Shown in pieces: positions 24,535-33,355 of a stretch of DNA of 64,000 nt (the stretch's first letter is position 1; the number at the start of each line of letters is the position of its first letter). The position numbers were made by a program, and so were the translations under genes. Under the pieces are notes generated by a model. That model did no database searches and had not been told where the DNA came from. It saw only the letters and a program-made list of their open reading frames with translations. Location of the stretch: NCBI GenBank assembly GCA_963974915.1, contig CAXBES010000014.1, positions 1-64,000 on the forward strand, written 5' to 3'. The DNA comes from CAXBES01 sp963974915. Lineage in GTDB: Bacteria; Bacteroidota; Bacteroidia; Flavobacteriales; Flavobacteriaceae.

Positions 24535-25839
24535 CTATTTACTTTGATTCCATCTCATTAATAAATAAAAAGGTATAGCGATGAGCACCAATAAAAAACC
24601 GTAAAAAACGGTGTCTCTGCCAGATCCAAAAACCGCCCAAATTGCAAAAGCAAAACCCAAACCTGAGAGGCCAAAGGTCTTGAACCAACTATGTGGATGT
24701 AATTTTTTATCAATCATAATCATAGCGTAAGCGGCAGCCGTAAATACATAAGGCATAAGTACTGTAAAAACTGTTATCTCCACAATAAATGTAAATTGAT
24801 CCACTAGCCCTTCAGTAAAGTTCATTAGAAGTACCGCAGACGATAGAAGGCTCCCTAATATAAGTCCAAAAATTGGAGTACCTGCCTTGTTCTCTCTTTT
24901 AAAAATCTTCGGAAATAAATTATCTTTCGCTGTTGCCATAGGCAACTGCCCTGTAATTAAAATCCAACCATTGAGAACACCGAGGCCCGATATAATGACA
25001 CCAACAGCAACAAAATATCCAGCATTTTCACCTCCAAATAATTTAGCAGCTTCTGCAAAAGGTGCTGCTGAATTTTGCAGCGTTTCAATTGGCAGAATTC
25101 CGAATAAGACAATAGTACTAAGTATATACAAACAAGTAGTAATAATTGTTCCCATCATAGTTGCTCTTGGGATTGTACTTTCGGGATTCTTAACATTCTC
25201 CGCAGGAATGGTAGCACTCTCTATTCCTAAAAATGCATATAGAGTTAATGTAGCAACAACTGGAAATGTTGCAAAATCGCCATTCTCAGTTAGATTGAAA
25301 TCCGGAAAATTTGAAAATTTAAAAAAGAAAACTCCCCCAATGATTACAAATAGTAATGGCAAAATCTTTAAAGCGGTTGTTACTACTTGCACTTGACCGG
25401 AGGTTTTTACACCTCGCGTATTTACCCAGGTAAAAAACCAGATTAAGGACAAGCCCACACTTACCGATAATATTGGACTACTTAACAGTACTGGAAAGAA
25501 AAAGCTTAAAGCTCCTACAATAGCTATTGCAATTGCGCCATTACCTACCCAACAAGAGATCCAATATCCCCAAGCAACTAAAAATCCAATAAAATCACCA
25601 AATCCTTCTCGCGCAAACGTATATGGACCACCACTTTTATTGACAATTAACTTACTTAGATTACTAAATATTTTGGCCAGAATTAATGCTCCTAGAGATG
25701 TAAAAACCCAGCCCAACAAGCTAATACTACCATAAGATGCTAAAGCGGATGGCAAGACAAATATGCCAACACCAATCATATTTCCAATTACAAGTGAAGT
25801 GCAAATTATGATTCCAATTTTTTGTGGCTCTTTCCCCAT
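24535..25839 (-). CDS. APC-family amino-acid permease
   Basis: 434 aa with about 12 transmembrane helices. The first helix IGNMIGVGIFVLPSALASYG has the APC glycine motif (GxG-like unwound segment), most like the basic amino-acid/polyamine antiporters (AdiC, CadB type). The middle contains TLYAFLGIESATIPAENVKNP. Cytoplasmic membrane. First gene of an operon with the DDAH-like hydrolase. It diverges from the Rieske oxygenase, and the two promoters share a perfect inverted repeat. Confidence 0.88.
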   Translation of the reverse strand: MGKEPQKIGIIICTSLVIGNMIGVGIFVLPSALASYGSISLLGWVFTSLGALILAKIFSNLSKLIVNKSGGPYTFAREGFGDFIGFLVAWGYWISCWVGNGAIAIAIVGALSFFFPVLLSSPILSVSVGLSLIWFFTWVNTRGVKTSGQVQVVTTALKILPLLFVIIGGVFFFKFSNFPDFNLTENGDFATFPVVATLTLYAFLGIESATIPAENVKNPESTIPRATMMGTIITTCLYILSTIVLFGILPIETLQNSAAPFAEAAKLFGGENAGYFVAVGVIISGLGVLNGWILITGQLPMATAKDNLFPKIFKRENKAGTPIFGLILGSLLSSAVLLMNFTEGLVDQFTFIVEITVFTVLMPYVFTAAAYAMIMIDKKLHPHSWFKTFGLSGLGFAFAIWAVFGSGRDTVFYGFLLVLIAIPFYLLMRWNQSK

Positions 25840-25875
25840 ATATTACTAACTTTTAAAGTTTTAAAATTTTATTAC

Positions 25876-25901
25876 GTAAATTTAGGGGATACTAAATTTA
25901 C
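25876..25901. promoter_or_regulatory. operator-like perfect inverted repeat between divergent genes
   Basis: GTAAATTTAG-GGGATA-CTAAATTTAC: two 10-bp arms (25876-25885 and 25892-25901) with a 6-bp spacer, in the 71-bp gap between the permease and the Rieske gene. It ends 9 bp before the Rieske ATG. This is the expected place and symmetry for a dimeric regulator of both transcripts. No regulator gene lies adjacent. Confidence 0.55.
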
Positions 25902-25910
25902 ACTTTTTTA

Positions 25911-26999
25911 ATGAGGGATAACTATTTTATTCACGCTGATATAAGGCAAGCCGAAACACTACCGTCCTCATTCTATAGAGACCAGTCTGTATTCGATGAA
26001 ATAAAAGAGCTAATTTTCTTAAGATCATGGCAATTTATAGGAAATGAGGATTTGGTGACATTGCCACAATCTGTTTTTCCTTTCGTATTATTGGATAGCT
26101 ACTTAACAGAACCTTTATTGCTTACCCGAGACGCTGAGGATACAATTAGTTGTCTTACGAATGTTTGCACTCATCGCGGTAATTTGGTTGCTTTAAATGG
26201 CGGCAAATCGAAAAATTTAGTTTGCATGTACCACGGAAGACGTTTTAAGCTCGACGGTACTTTTGTTAGCATGCCGGAGTTTGAAGAAGCCGAAAATTTT
26301 CCAAGACCCTGCGATAATTTGCATAAATTTCCTTTAGAAAAATGGGGGCCATTTCTATTCGTTGGGTTAAATCCAGTTTTTGATTTTAAAAAAGTTATTT
26401 CCAAAATGAATGAACGCATCGGTTTTCTGCCTTTGGAAGAATTTTCGTTAAATAAAGCTCTCTCAAAAGATTATTTGGTGCACGCGCACTGGGCCTTATA
26501 CTGTGATAATTATTTGGAAGGTTTTCACGTACCTTTTGTACATGATGGATTAAATGAGGTATTAGACTATGGAAGCTATACCACCGAAGTTTACGACCAT
26601 TGTTCTTTACAAATAGGGTATACTAACGAAGCTACCGAAACTTTCGACCTACCCGAAGATCACATCGATTATGGAAAAAATGTTGGTGCTTACTATTATT
26701 GGGTGTTTCCAAATATGATGTTCAATTTCTACCCATGGGGACTTTCAATAAATGTTGTGAAACCTATTAGTATCAATAAAACTAAAGTGTCGTTTATCTC
26801 ATATGTCTATGACGAAACAAAGTTAGATAAAGGAGCCGGAAGCTCACTCGAAAAGGTAGAACGCGAAGACGAATTTGTAGTTGAAAATGTTCAAAATGGG
26901 GTAAATTCATCCTTTTATAAGGCTGGGAGGTTTTCTCCAACAAGAGAAATGGGCGTTCATCATTTTCATCGATTATTATCAACTTTTCTCAACAAATAA
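25911..26999 (+). CDS. Rieske-type non-heme iron oxygenase, alpha subunit
   Basis: 362 aa. Rieske [2Fe-2S] ligands C86-x-H88 (NVCTHRG) and C105-x2-H108 (LVCMYHG). Catalytic-domain iron ligands H206 and H211 in DNYLEGFHVPFVH, with D199 as the electron-transfer Asp. The C-terminal pattern VQNGVNSSFYKAGRFSPTRE resembles the choline/glycine-betaine monooxygenase branch, which oxidises or demethylates quaternary amines. It needs an external reductase; none is in the operon, but a ferredoxin and ferredoxin-NADP reductase lie 3-4 kb away. Divergent from the permease/hydrolase pair. Confidence 0.9.
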   Translation: MRDNYFIHADIRQAETLPSSFYRDQSVFDEIKELIFLRSWQFIGNEDLVTLPQSVFPFVLLDSYLTEPLLLTRDAEDTISCLTNVCTHRGNLVALNGGKSKNLVCMYHGRRFKLDGTFVSMPEFEEAENFPRPCDNLHKFPLEKWGPFLFVGLNPVFDFKKVISKMNERIGFLPLEEFSLNKALSKDYLVHAHWALYCDNYLEGFHVPFVHDGLNEVLDYGSYTTEVYDHCSLQIGYTNEATETFDLPEDHIDYGKNVGAYYYWVFPNMMFNFYPWGLSINVVKPISINKTKVSFISYVYDETKLDKGAGSSLEKVEREDEFVVENVQNGVNSSFYKAGRFSPTREMGVHHFHRLLSTFLNK

Positions 27000-27086
27000 T
27001 TTCTTTTTCTTGTTAAATATTTTCTTTCAAATAAATGTGATATTCAGTTGCAATACCTAAATTTGGGCATTCTAAAAAACAATTTG

Positions 27087-28265
27087 ATGAAACCCGATTT
27101 ATTTGAAGCCCCAGATTATTACAATTTAGACGACCTATTCTCCGAAGAACACAAATTAATACGTGATGCAGCTCGTGCTTGGGTAAAACGTGATGTTTCC
27201 CCTATAATAGAAGACGCAGCACAAAAGGCAGAGTTTCCTAAATCTATTATTCCCGGACTTGCAGAAATTGGTGCCTTTGGACCCTATATTCCGGAAGAAT
27301 ATGGTGGTGCAGGTCTAGACCAGATCTCATACGGACTCATCATGCAGGAAATAGAACGTGGAGATAGTGGGGTAAGGAGTACCGCCTCTGTGCAATCTTC
27401 GTTGGTAATGTACCCTATCTGGAAGTACGGAACCGAAGAACAACGTAAAAAATACCTGCCTAAACTGGCTACCGGCGAATGGATGGGTTCCTTCGGACTC
27501 ACAGAACCTGATCACGGAAGTAACCCCGCAGGAATGGTGACGAATTTTAAAGATCAAGGCGACCATTATCTGCTCAATGGAGCTAAATTATGGATCTCCA
27601 ATTCACCTTTCTGTGATGTTGCTGTTGTCTGGGCAAAAAATGAGGAAGGAAGAATTCACGGATTGATAGTAGAACGAGGGATGGAAGGTTTTAGCACCCC
27701 CGAAACTCATAATAAATGGTCTCTTAGAGCAAGTGCAACGGGAGAACTCATTTTTCAGGACGTAAAAGTGCCGAAAGAAAATCTGATGCCAAACAAATCC
27801 GGTTTAGGTGCACCACTTGGTTGTTTAGATTCTGCCCGTTACGGTATTGCATGGGGTGCAATTGGAGCTGCAATGGATTGCTATGACACTGCTTTGCGCT
27901 ATTCAAAAGAACGTATTCAGTTTGGAAAACCTATTGGAGCATTTCAATTACAGCAGAAGAAACTAGCCGAAATGATCACCGAGATCACTAAAGCTCAACT
28001 CCTCGCCTTTAGACTAGGGCAGCTAAAAAATGAAGATCGTGCAACTTCTGCTCAAATCTCTATGGCTAAGCGAAACAATGTAGATATGGCGATTAAAATT
28101 GCTCGTGAAGCACGCCAAATGTTAGGAGGTATGGGGATCACAGGAGAATATAGCATAATGCGCCACATGATGAACCTGGAAAGCGTGATCACTTACGAGG
28201 GAACGCATGATATTCATTTGTTGATTACCGGCCTGGATATTACAGGATTTAATGCTTTTAAATAA
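27087..28265 (+). CDS. gcdH: acyl-CoA dehydrogenase, glutaryl-CoA dehydrogenase type
   Basis: 392 aa from the ATG at 27087; an extra 13 codons upstream are not needed. Close to glutaryl-CoA dehydrogenase: RSTASVQSSLVMYPI, GSFGLTEPDHGSNP, and catalytic Glu E371 in TYEGTHDIH. FAD enzyme converting glutaryl-CoA to crotonyl-CoA in lysine/tryptophan breakdown. It is 87 bp downstream of the Rieske gene with no clear terminator between, so co-transcription is possible. The next gene follows immediately. Confidence 0.87.
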   Translation: MKPDLFEAPDYYNLDDLFSEEHKLIRDAARAWVKRDVSPIIEDAAQKAEFPKSIIPGLAEIGAFGPYIPEEYGGAGLDQISYGLIMQEIERGDSGVRSTASVQSSLVMYPIWKYGTEEQRKKYLPKLATGEWMGSFGLTEPDHGSNPAGMVTNFKDQGDHYLLNGAKLWISNSPFCDVAVVWAKNEEGRIHGLIVERGMEGFSTPETHNKWSLRASATGELIFQDVKVPKENLMPNKSGLGAPLGCLDSARYGIAWGAIGAAMDCYDTALRYSKERIQFGKPIGAFQLQQKKLAEMITEITKAQLLAFRLGQLKNEDRATSAQISMAKRNNVDMAIKIAREARQMLGGMGITGEYSIMRHMMNLESVITYEGTHDIHLLITGLDITGFNAFK

Positions 28266-28940
28266 ATGAGAAACTTCATACTACTCGTAGTCTGTTTGGT
28301 ATGCCTTAAAGGGTATGCGCAAACTAAAGAGCTCAAAGACATAAGTCTTGATGCTCTAATTACCGAAACTCAGTTTAGCAGTGATACCCCGGATGCGATC
28401 GAAATGATATGGTGGTTACCCAGATCCTTTTGGAAGGTCTCCTTCGCACAGGACCCAAATGCTTCGGAAGCCGATATTCAAGCGATCGAAGACCTTTTAG
28501 GCGATAATGAACTCTTTGCCGTAATAAATGGGAAAATTGGATATTTTGGAGGTATCACCTATACACCACTAAACGAAATTCTAGATGAGATCAGATTTTT
28601 CTATAAAGACGAGCAGCTGGTAATCGAAGAAACTGAATCAATATCGCCGGATCTCACAAATTTTCTTTCAATGATGAAACCCATGATGGCTAATATGTTA
28701 GGTCCGATGGGTGAAAATTTACACTTTATTGTAGTAAAAAATAACAGAACTTCGAATGTACTGCCCATTGATGCTAATGAGGCAGGAATTTTAAAAGTGG
28801 AGATGAATGAGTTTAGCAGAGAGGTTGATCTTCCCTTAGGTAGTTTGCTAATGGAAAAAAAGTGTCCGGAAGACGACAAACTTCTTTCCGGGAAGTGGAC
28901 CTACTGTCCGTTTCATGGTAAGAAACTGGTATCACAATAA
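28266..28940 (+). CDS. secreted protein of unknown function
   Basis: 224 aa. Signal peptide MRNFILLVVCLVCLKGYAQ. The mature part includes IEMIWWLPRSFWKVSFAQ and a C-terminal SGKWTYCPFHGKKL with two Cys. The ATG directly follows the gcdH stop codon, so it is translated from the same transcript, but no family is recognised. Followed by a good terminator. Confidence 0.7.
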   Translation: MRNFILLVVCLVCLKGYAQTKELKDISLDALITETQFSSDTPDAIEMIWWLPRSFWKVSFAQDPNASEADIQAIEDLLGDNELFAVINGKIGYFGGITYTPLNEILDEIRFFYKDEQLVIEETESISPDLTNFLSMMKPMMANMLGPMGENLHFIVVKNNRTSNVLPIDANEAGILKVEMNEFSREVDLPLGSLLMEKKCPEDDKLLSGKWTYCPFHGKKLVSQ

Positions 28941-28950
28941 ATCATGATTA

Positions 28951-28980
28951 AAGGCTTCAGAAATTCTGAAGCCTTTTTGT
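28951..28980 (+). terminator. rho-independent terminator
   Basis: AAGGCTTCAG/CTGAAGCCTT hairpin followed by TTTTTG, 10 bp past the stop of the secreted-protein gene. Confidence 0.85.
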
Positions 28981-29051
28981 TTTAGGCTATCGAAGATATA
29001 TCACGGAAATTGTATCTTTAAAAAAGAAACCGGATCAAGTTTTTATTATAA

Positions 29052-29948
29052 ATGTCTTCAAAAACCAGAATCAGTAACGCCTATAAATTGGCTCCACGCA
29101 TTTCGTTTAACGACGATTCTAAATTTATAATCTTTAGCGACTGTCACAGAGGGGATAACAGTTTTGCAGACGATTTTGCCAACAATAGGAATATCTATTT
29201 TCACGCATTAAAGCATTACTACACTTCAAATTTTACTTATTGTGAGCTGGGAGATGGGGATGAACTTTGGGAGAATATTGAATTTAAATCCATTTTCGAG
29301 GCGCATCAAAATGTATACGACCTTATGCGTCTTTTTTTCTCTGAAGGAAGGCTCTTTAAATTGGTAGGAAATCACGATATGGTCTTTCTGAATAAAAGCT
29401 ATGTCGAAAAAAATCTTTACAGTTATTTTAACAAGATCACCGGAAAAGACGAACCTCTTTTTCCCGGGATAAGACTCCCCGAAGGTCTGGTTCTTGTTCA
29501 CGAAGACACCCAACAGGAAATATTCATGCTTCACGGGCATCAGGCAGATTGGATGAACTATCGCGGATGGAAATTCAATAGGTTCATGGTACGTGCTCTT
29601 TGGAGACAACTACAAGTATTTGGTATTAGTGACCCAACGAGCCCCGCTAAGAATTACCGTGAATTAATAAAAGTAGAACGACGTACCAAAAAATGGATCA
29701 TTGATAACAAAAATATTTTTACGATCACAGGTCATACACATAGACCTCGTTTCCCTGAGCCGGGCGAAATTGCTTATTTTAACGATGGCAGTTGTGTGCA
29801 CCCGCGAAGTATCACCGGGTTAGAAATTGAAAATGGGGAGATCTCATTAATAAAATGGCAGATAGCTACTACCGAAGATGGTACGCTAAAGGTGATTCGG
29901 ATTTTACTTGAAGGACCGCAGAAAATTGCCAGCTACATCACTACCTAG
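29052..29948 (+). CDS. calcineurin-like metallophosphoesterase
   Basis: 298 aa. Full set of metal-binding motifs: SDCHRG (D30, H32), LGDGDELWE, VGNHDM, LHGHQADW and ITGHTHRPRF. The general arrangement is that of the LpxH-like/UDP-diacylglucosamine hydrolase branch, but the substrate cannot be told. No signal peptide, so cytoplasmic. Single gene; converges on the ferredoxin gene with 1 bp between stops. Confidence 0.85.
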   Translation: MSSKTRISNAYKLAPRISFNDDSKFIIFSDCHRGDNSFADDFANNRNIYFHALKHYYTSNFTYCELGDGDELWENIEFKSIFEAHQNVYDLMRLFFSEGRLFKLVGNHDMVFLNKSYVEKNLYSYFNKITGKDEPLFPGIRLPEGLVLVHEDTQQEIFMLHGHQADWMNYRGWKFNRFMVRALWRQLQVFGISDPTSPAKNYRELIKVERRTKKWIIDNKNIFTITGHTHRPRFPEPGEIAYFNDGSCVHPRSITGLEIENGEISLIKWQIATTEDGTLKVIRILLEGPQKIASYITT

Positions 29949-29949
29949 A

Positions 29950-30282
29950 TCAAGCCTCTGGCGCCAGCTCTACCTTTAAACCGTCTAACTCGGGAATCAT
30001 ATGTATCTGACACCCCAATCTACTGTTTTCTTTTACATTAAAAGCTTCGGCGAGCATGGCATCTTCATCGTAGCTCATTTCGGGCAGTGTATGGTCACTT
30101 AATACGTAACACTGACAGGAAGCGCACATCGCCATTCCCCCACAAATTCCGATAGTACCTTCGGAAGCAAGTTCGTAGGATCGAACAATTTCCATCAAAT
30201 TCATGTTCATATCGGTTGGAGCCTCAACTTCATGAGCCACCCCTTCACGATCTATAATAGTTATCTTAATGTCTTCCTGCAT
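29950..30282 (-). CDS. adrenodoxin-type [2Fe-2S] ferredoxin
   Basis: 110 aa. Cluster ligands C47-x5-C53-x2-C56 and C91 (ICGGMAMCASCQC; LGCQIHM), the vertebrate-type ferredoxin spacing. It transfers electrons in the cytoplasm, probably from the reductase encoded 54 bp upstream to Fe-S assembly enzymes or oxygenases. Confidence 0.93.
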   Translation of the reverse strand: MQEDIKITIIDREGVAHEVEAPTDMNMNLMEIVRSYELASEGTIGICGGMAMCASCQCYVLSDHTLPEMSYDEDAMLAEAFNVKENSRLGCQIHMIPELDGLKVELAPEA

Positions 30283-30336
30283 ACTTATTTATTGGGCGTG
30301 TTCTAGGTCTGCCTCGAGCAAACCTTCATGTACAAT

Positions 30337-31389
30337 TTAATCTATTGATTTAATTACCGCCTTTGGAGCTTCCTTCTTACTTCCATCAAATCCTTCAACT
30401 CCACCTACGGTGGTATATTTCATCACATAACGTTTATTTGGGAAAATTCGTTGATACGCACTCTGACACATAAGCGTAGCCTCATGAAATCCACAAAGGA
30501 TTAATTTTAACTTTCCGGGGTAAGTATTTACATCTCCAATTGCATAGATTCCCGGAATATTTGTTTGATAGTCTAAGGTATTATCAACTTTTATAGCGTT
30601 CTTTTCTATTTCCAACCCCCAATCTGCTATTGGACCCAGTTTTGGGGCTAGTCCGAACAAAGGAATAAAATGGTCACACTCTCTGTTAAACACTTCTGCT
30701 CCGCGTTTTATCGTAACCCCTTCAACTTTTTCATTTCCAACAACGCCAACAACTTCGGCAGGAGTGATCATTTCAATTTTTCCGAGGTTTTTTAATTCCT
30801 GAACTTTCTCCACACTATCTAATGCACCACGAAATTCATTTCGTCTGTGTATTAGGGTTACGCTTGAAGCCACATCTGTTAGGAATATACTCCAATCTAA
30901 AGCAGAGTCTCCCCCACCCGAAATTACCACCTGCTTGTTCCTGTAAAATTCCGGATCACGAATAATATACTCAACTCCTTTATCTTCATATTCTGAAATA
31001 TTTGATATAGGTGGCTTTCTGGGCTCAAAACTCCCCAAGCCTCCGGCAATTGCAACCACAGGCGCATGGTGTTTAGTCCCTTTGTTAGTAGTTACAATAA
31101 AGGTGTCATCCTCCAGTTTTTCTATTGTTTCGGCGCGTTCTCCCAGGGTAAATCCAGGCTGAAAAGGCTCAATTTGCTTCATTAAATTATTAACCAGATC
31201 TCCGGCAAGGATCTCCGGAAAAGCAGGAATATCGTAAATAGGTTTCTTCGGATAAATTTCTGAACATTGGCCACCGGGTTGAGGAAGAGCATCGATAAGA
31301 TGACATTTAAGTTTTAAAAGTCCGGCTTCAAATACTGTAAAAAGGCCTGTGGGTCCGGCGCCAATAATTAAGATATCTGTTTCAATCAT
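30337..31389 (-). CDS. ferredoxin-NADP(+) reductase (thioredoxin-reductase-like)
   Basis: 350 aa. FAD-binding ILIIGAGPTGLF (6-17), PGGQCSEIYP in place of a redox CxxC, NADPH-binding VISGGGDSALDW, and C-terminal GIYAIGDVNTYPGK. The lack of the CxxC disulfide separates it from thioredoxin reductase and places it with the YumC-type reductases. Forms a unit with the ferredoxin downstream. Confidence 0.92.
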   Translation of the reverse strand: MIETDILIIGAGPTGLFTVFEAGLLKLKCHLIDALPQPGGQCSEIYPKKPIYDIPAFPEILAGDLVNNLMKQIEPFQPGFTLGERAETIEKLEDDTFIVTTNKGTKHHAPVVAIAGGLGSFEPRKPPISNISEYEDKGVEYIIRDPEFYRNKQVVISGGGDSALDWSIFLTDVASSVTLIHRRNEFRGALDSVEKVQELKNLGKIEMITPAEVVGVVGNEKVEGVTIKRGAEVFNRECDHFIPLFGLAPKLGPIADWGLEIEKNAIKVDNTLDYQTNIPGIYAIGDVNTYPGKLKLILCGFHEATLMCQSAYQRIFPNKRYVMKYTTVGGVEGFDGSKKEAPKAVIKSID

Positions 31390-31506
31390 ATAATTTCCTG
31401 CAAAGGCAGAAATTTTTTAGGTTCTACTTTCTTTTAATCTATACTACGTTCTAAAAACTTAAGGGGTAAAATTAACTTTTAATTGTCTTCGGAAATATGA
31501 CGCGAA

Positions 31507-31752
31507 TCAGTTTTGAACATTTATTACCTGTTCAATTTGAGGTGCATGTTTCTTAATAGTCATTTCCACACCACTTTTTAAGGTCATCTGATTTACAGAG
31601 CAACCTACACAAGCGCCTTCAAGTCGGACCTTTACAATTTTTCCGTCCTTATCTACAGACAGCAATGAAATATCACCCCCATCACTTTGTAGAAACGGTC
31701 TGATTTCATCTAAGGCTTGCTCAATTTTAGCTGTTAATTCTTGTGCTTCCAT
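31507..31752 (-). CDS. NifU C-terminal-domain Fe-S scaffold protein
   Basis: 81 aa from the ATG at 31752 (a GTG six codons upstream would overlap the mrp end). NifU-like domain with the ligand pair in GACVGCSVNQMTLK (CxxC) and GGDISLLSVD upstream. It carries Fe-S clusters to apo-proteins. One base downstream of the mrp stop and therefore coupled to it. Confidence 0.93.
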   Translation of the reverse strand: MEAQELTAKIEQALDEIRPFLQSDGGDISLLSVDKDGKIVKVRLEGACVGCSVNQMTLKSGVEMTIKKHAPQIEQVINVQN

Positions 31753-31753
31753 A

Positions 31754-32893
31754 TTATTTTTTAATTGCACTACAGCCCGCCATAGTGGTTATTTTAATTG
31801 CTTCAGTGGGTGGTAACGCTTTATTTCGTCTCACTGTTTCTTCCACAACTCGCTTGGTGAGAGAATCGAAAGCTTCCTCTAAAGGAGTGGCCGTTTGAAG
31901 TGCTGCAGGTCTTCCTGCATCTCCCGCTTCTCTAATACTCTGCACCAGCGGTAATTCTCCCAGAAAAGGCACCTCAAGGTCTTCTGATAGATTTTTAGCA
32001 CCCTCTTTTCCGAAGATATAATACTTATTATTTGGTAATTCTTCCGGAGTGAAATAAGACATGTTTTCAATAATTCCCAATACCGGAACATCTATGTTCT
32101 CCTGTTGAAACATTGCAACTCCTTTCCGAGCATCGGCCAGGGCTACCGTTTGTGGTGTACTCACTACCACCGCTCCTGTTATTGGTAGCGACTGCATAAT
32201 GCTTAAGTGAATATCTCCTGTTCCGGGAGGAAGGTCGAGAAGTAAGAAATCTAATTCTCCCCAGGCAGCATCAAAAATTAACTGATTCAACGCTTTTGCC
32301 GCCATAGGTCCTCTCCATATTACAGCCTGATTGGGCTGTGTAAAAAACCCAATTGAAAGAACTTTTACTCCATAGTTTTCAATAGGTTTCATCTTACTTT
32401 TCCCATCAACATTTACCGAAAGTGGTTTTTCCATAGATACATCGAACATAATTGGGATCGACGGACCGTAAATATCGGCGTCTAAGATTCCAACCTTAAA
32501 GCCCATCTTCGATAAAGTAACCGCCAAATTTGCTGTAACTGTAGACTTTCCAACACCTCCCTTTCCGGAGGCAACTGCTACAATATTCTGAATTCCGGGA
32601 ATAGGCTTCCCTTTTATTAAATTAGGATTGGCTGGTTTTGCCGGGGCTTCAACTTTTATATTTACAACCACTTTCGCATTTTGAAAAACATGCTCCTGAA
32701 TGGCTTTAGTAACATCTGCTTCGGCACGCTTTTTAATGTGCAAAGCAGGCGTTGAAAGTTTTAGATCTACAATAACCTCATCGGCAAAGGTCACCACATT
32801 CTGAACAGCACCGCTCTCTACCATATTTTTACCTTCTCCGGCTATGGTGATCGATTCTAATGCTTTATAAATATCTTGTTTATTCAATTTCAT
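31754..32893 (-). CDS. Mrp/NBP35-family Fe-S carrier ATPase
   Basis: 379 aa from the ATG at 32893; an ATG five codons upstream is also open. An N-terminal MIP18/DUF59 domain (IYKALESITIAGEGKNMVESG) precedes the deviant P-loop ASGKGGVGKST and the switch LLLDLPPGTGD. It binds and transfers [4Fe-4S] clusters. Operon with nifU-like, and next to the ferredoxin/reductase pair, giving a small Fe-S maturation locus. Confidence 0.93.
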   Translation of the reverse strand: MKLNKQDIYKALESITIAGEGKNMVESGAVQNVVTFADEVIVDLKLSTPALHIKKRAEADVTKAIQEHVFQNAKVVVNIKVEAPAKPANPNLIKGKPIPGIQNIVAVASGKGGVGKSTVTANLAVTLSKMGFKVGILDADIYGPSIPIMFDVSMEKPLSVNVDGKSKMKPIENYGVKVLSIGFFTQPNQAVIWRGPMAAKALNQLIFDAAWGELDFLLLDLPPGTGDIHLSIMQSLPITGAVVVSTPQTVALADARKGVAMFQQENIDVPVLGIIENMSYFTPEELPNNKYYIFGKEGAKNLSEDLEVPFLGELPLVQSIREAGDAGRPAALQTATPLEEAFDSLTKRVVEETVRRNKALPPTEAIKITTMAGCSAIKK

Positions 32894-33026
32894 ACACTCA
32901 TATTCCATTTATCGCTAGCCTTACTTAGACTAAATCTAAATGCAAAGATAGTGGGAAAACTTCAAACATGGAAGGGGTGCCATTGAAATGATTTATGACC
33001 CAATAAGGCGAAGAATTAGCTGTTTG

Positions 33027-33353
33027 TCACAATTCTTTTGATGGATCCCAAAAGAGTGTTTCAAAATTTTGAATCTGATTTTCAACCACTTCAATACCTT
33101 CACTTTCCAATAGTTGTTGCATCAAATTTGTCCCTTCAAAATGATGCTTTCCAGTGAGTAATCCTTTTCTATTTACCACTCTATGGGCCGGCACATCAGA
33201 ATCCTTTTTAGAGCCATTCATAGCCCAACCCACCATACGCGCACTGCCCGCAGCACCAATGTATTTTGCGATCGCTCCATAGCTGGTAACCCTTCCGAAG
33301 GGAATACATTTAGCAACCTCATAAACTTTTTCGAAAAACCCTGTGTCTGCCAT
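33027..33353 (-). CDS. alkyltransferase-like protein (ATL)
   Basis: 108 aa, only the MGMT DNA-binding domain. The active-site motif PCHRVV of O6-alkylguanine transferases reads VPAHRVV; the acceptor Cys is A56 (codon GCC). RMVGWAMNGS with the Arg finger is present. ATL proteins bind O6-alkylguanine and flag it for nucleotide excision repair without removing the alkyl group. Last of a possible pair with lysE (2-bp gap). Confidence 0.9.
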   Translation of the reverse strand: MADTGFFEKVYEVAKCIPFGRVTSYGAIAKYIGAAGSARMVGWAMNGSKKDSDVPAHRVVNRKGLLTGKHHFEGTNLMQQLLESEGIEVVENQIQNFETLFWDPSKEL

Positions 33354-33355
33354 GG

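Noticed and set aside
33027..33353. Active O6-methylguanine methyltransferase
   Set aside because: The acceptor Cys is replaced by Ala.
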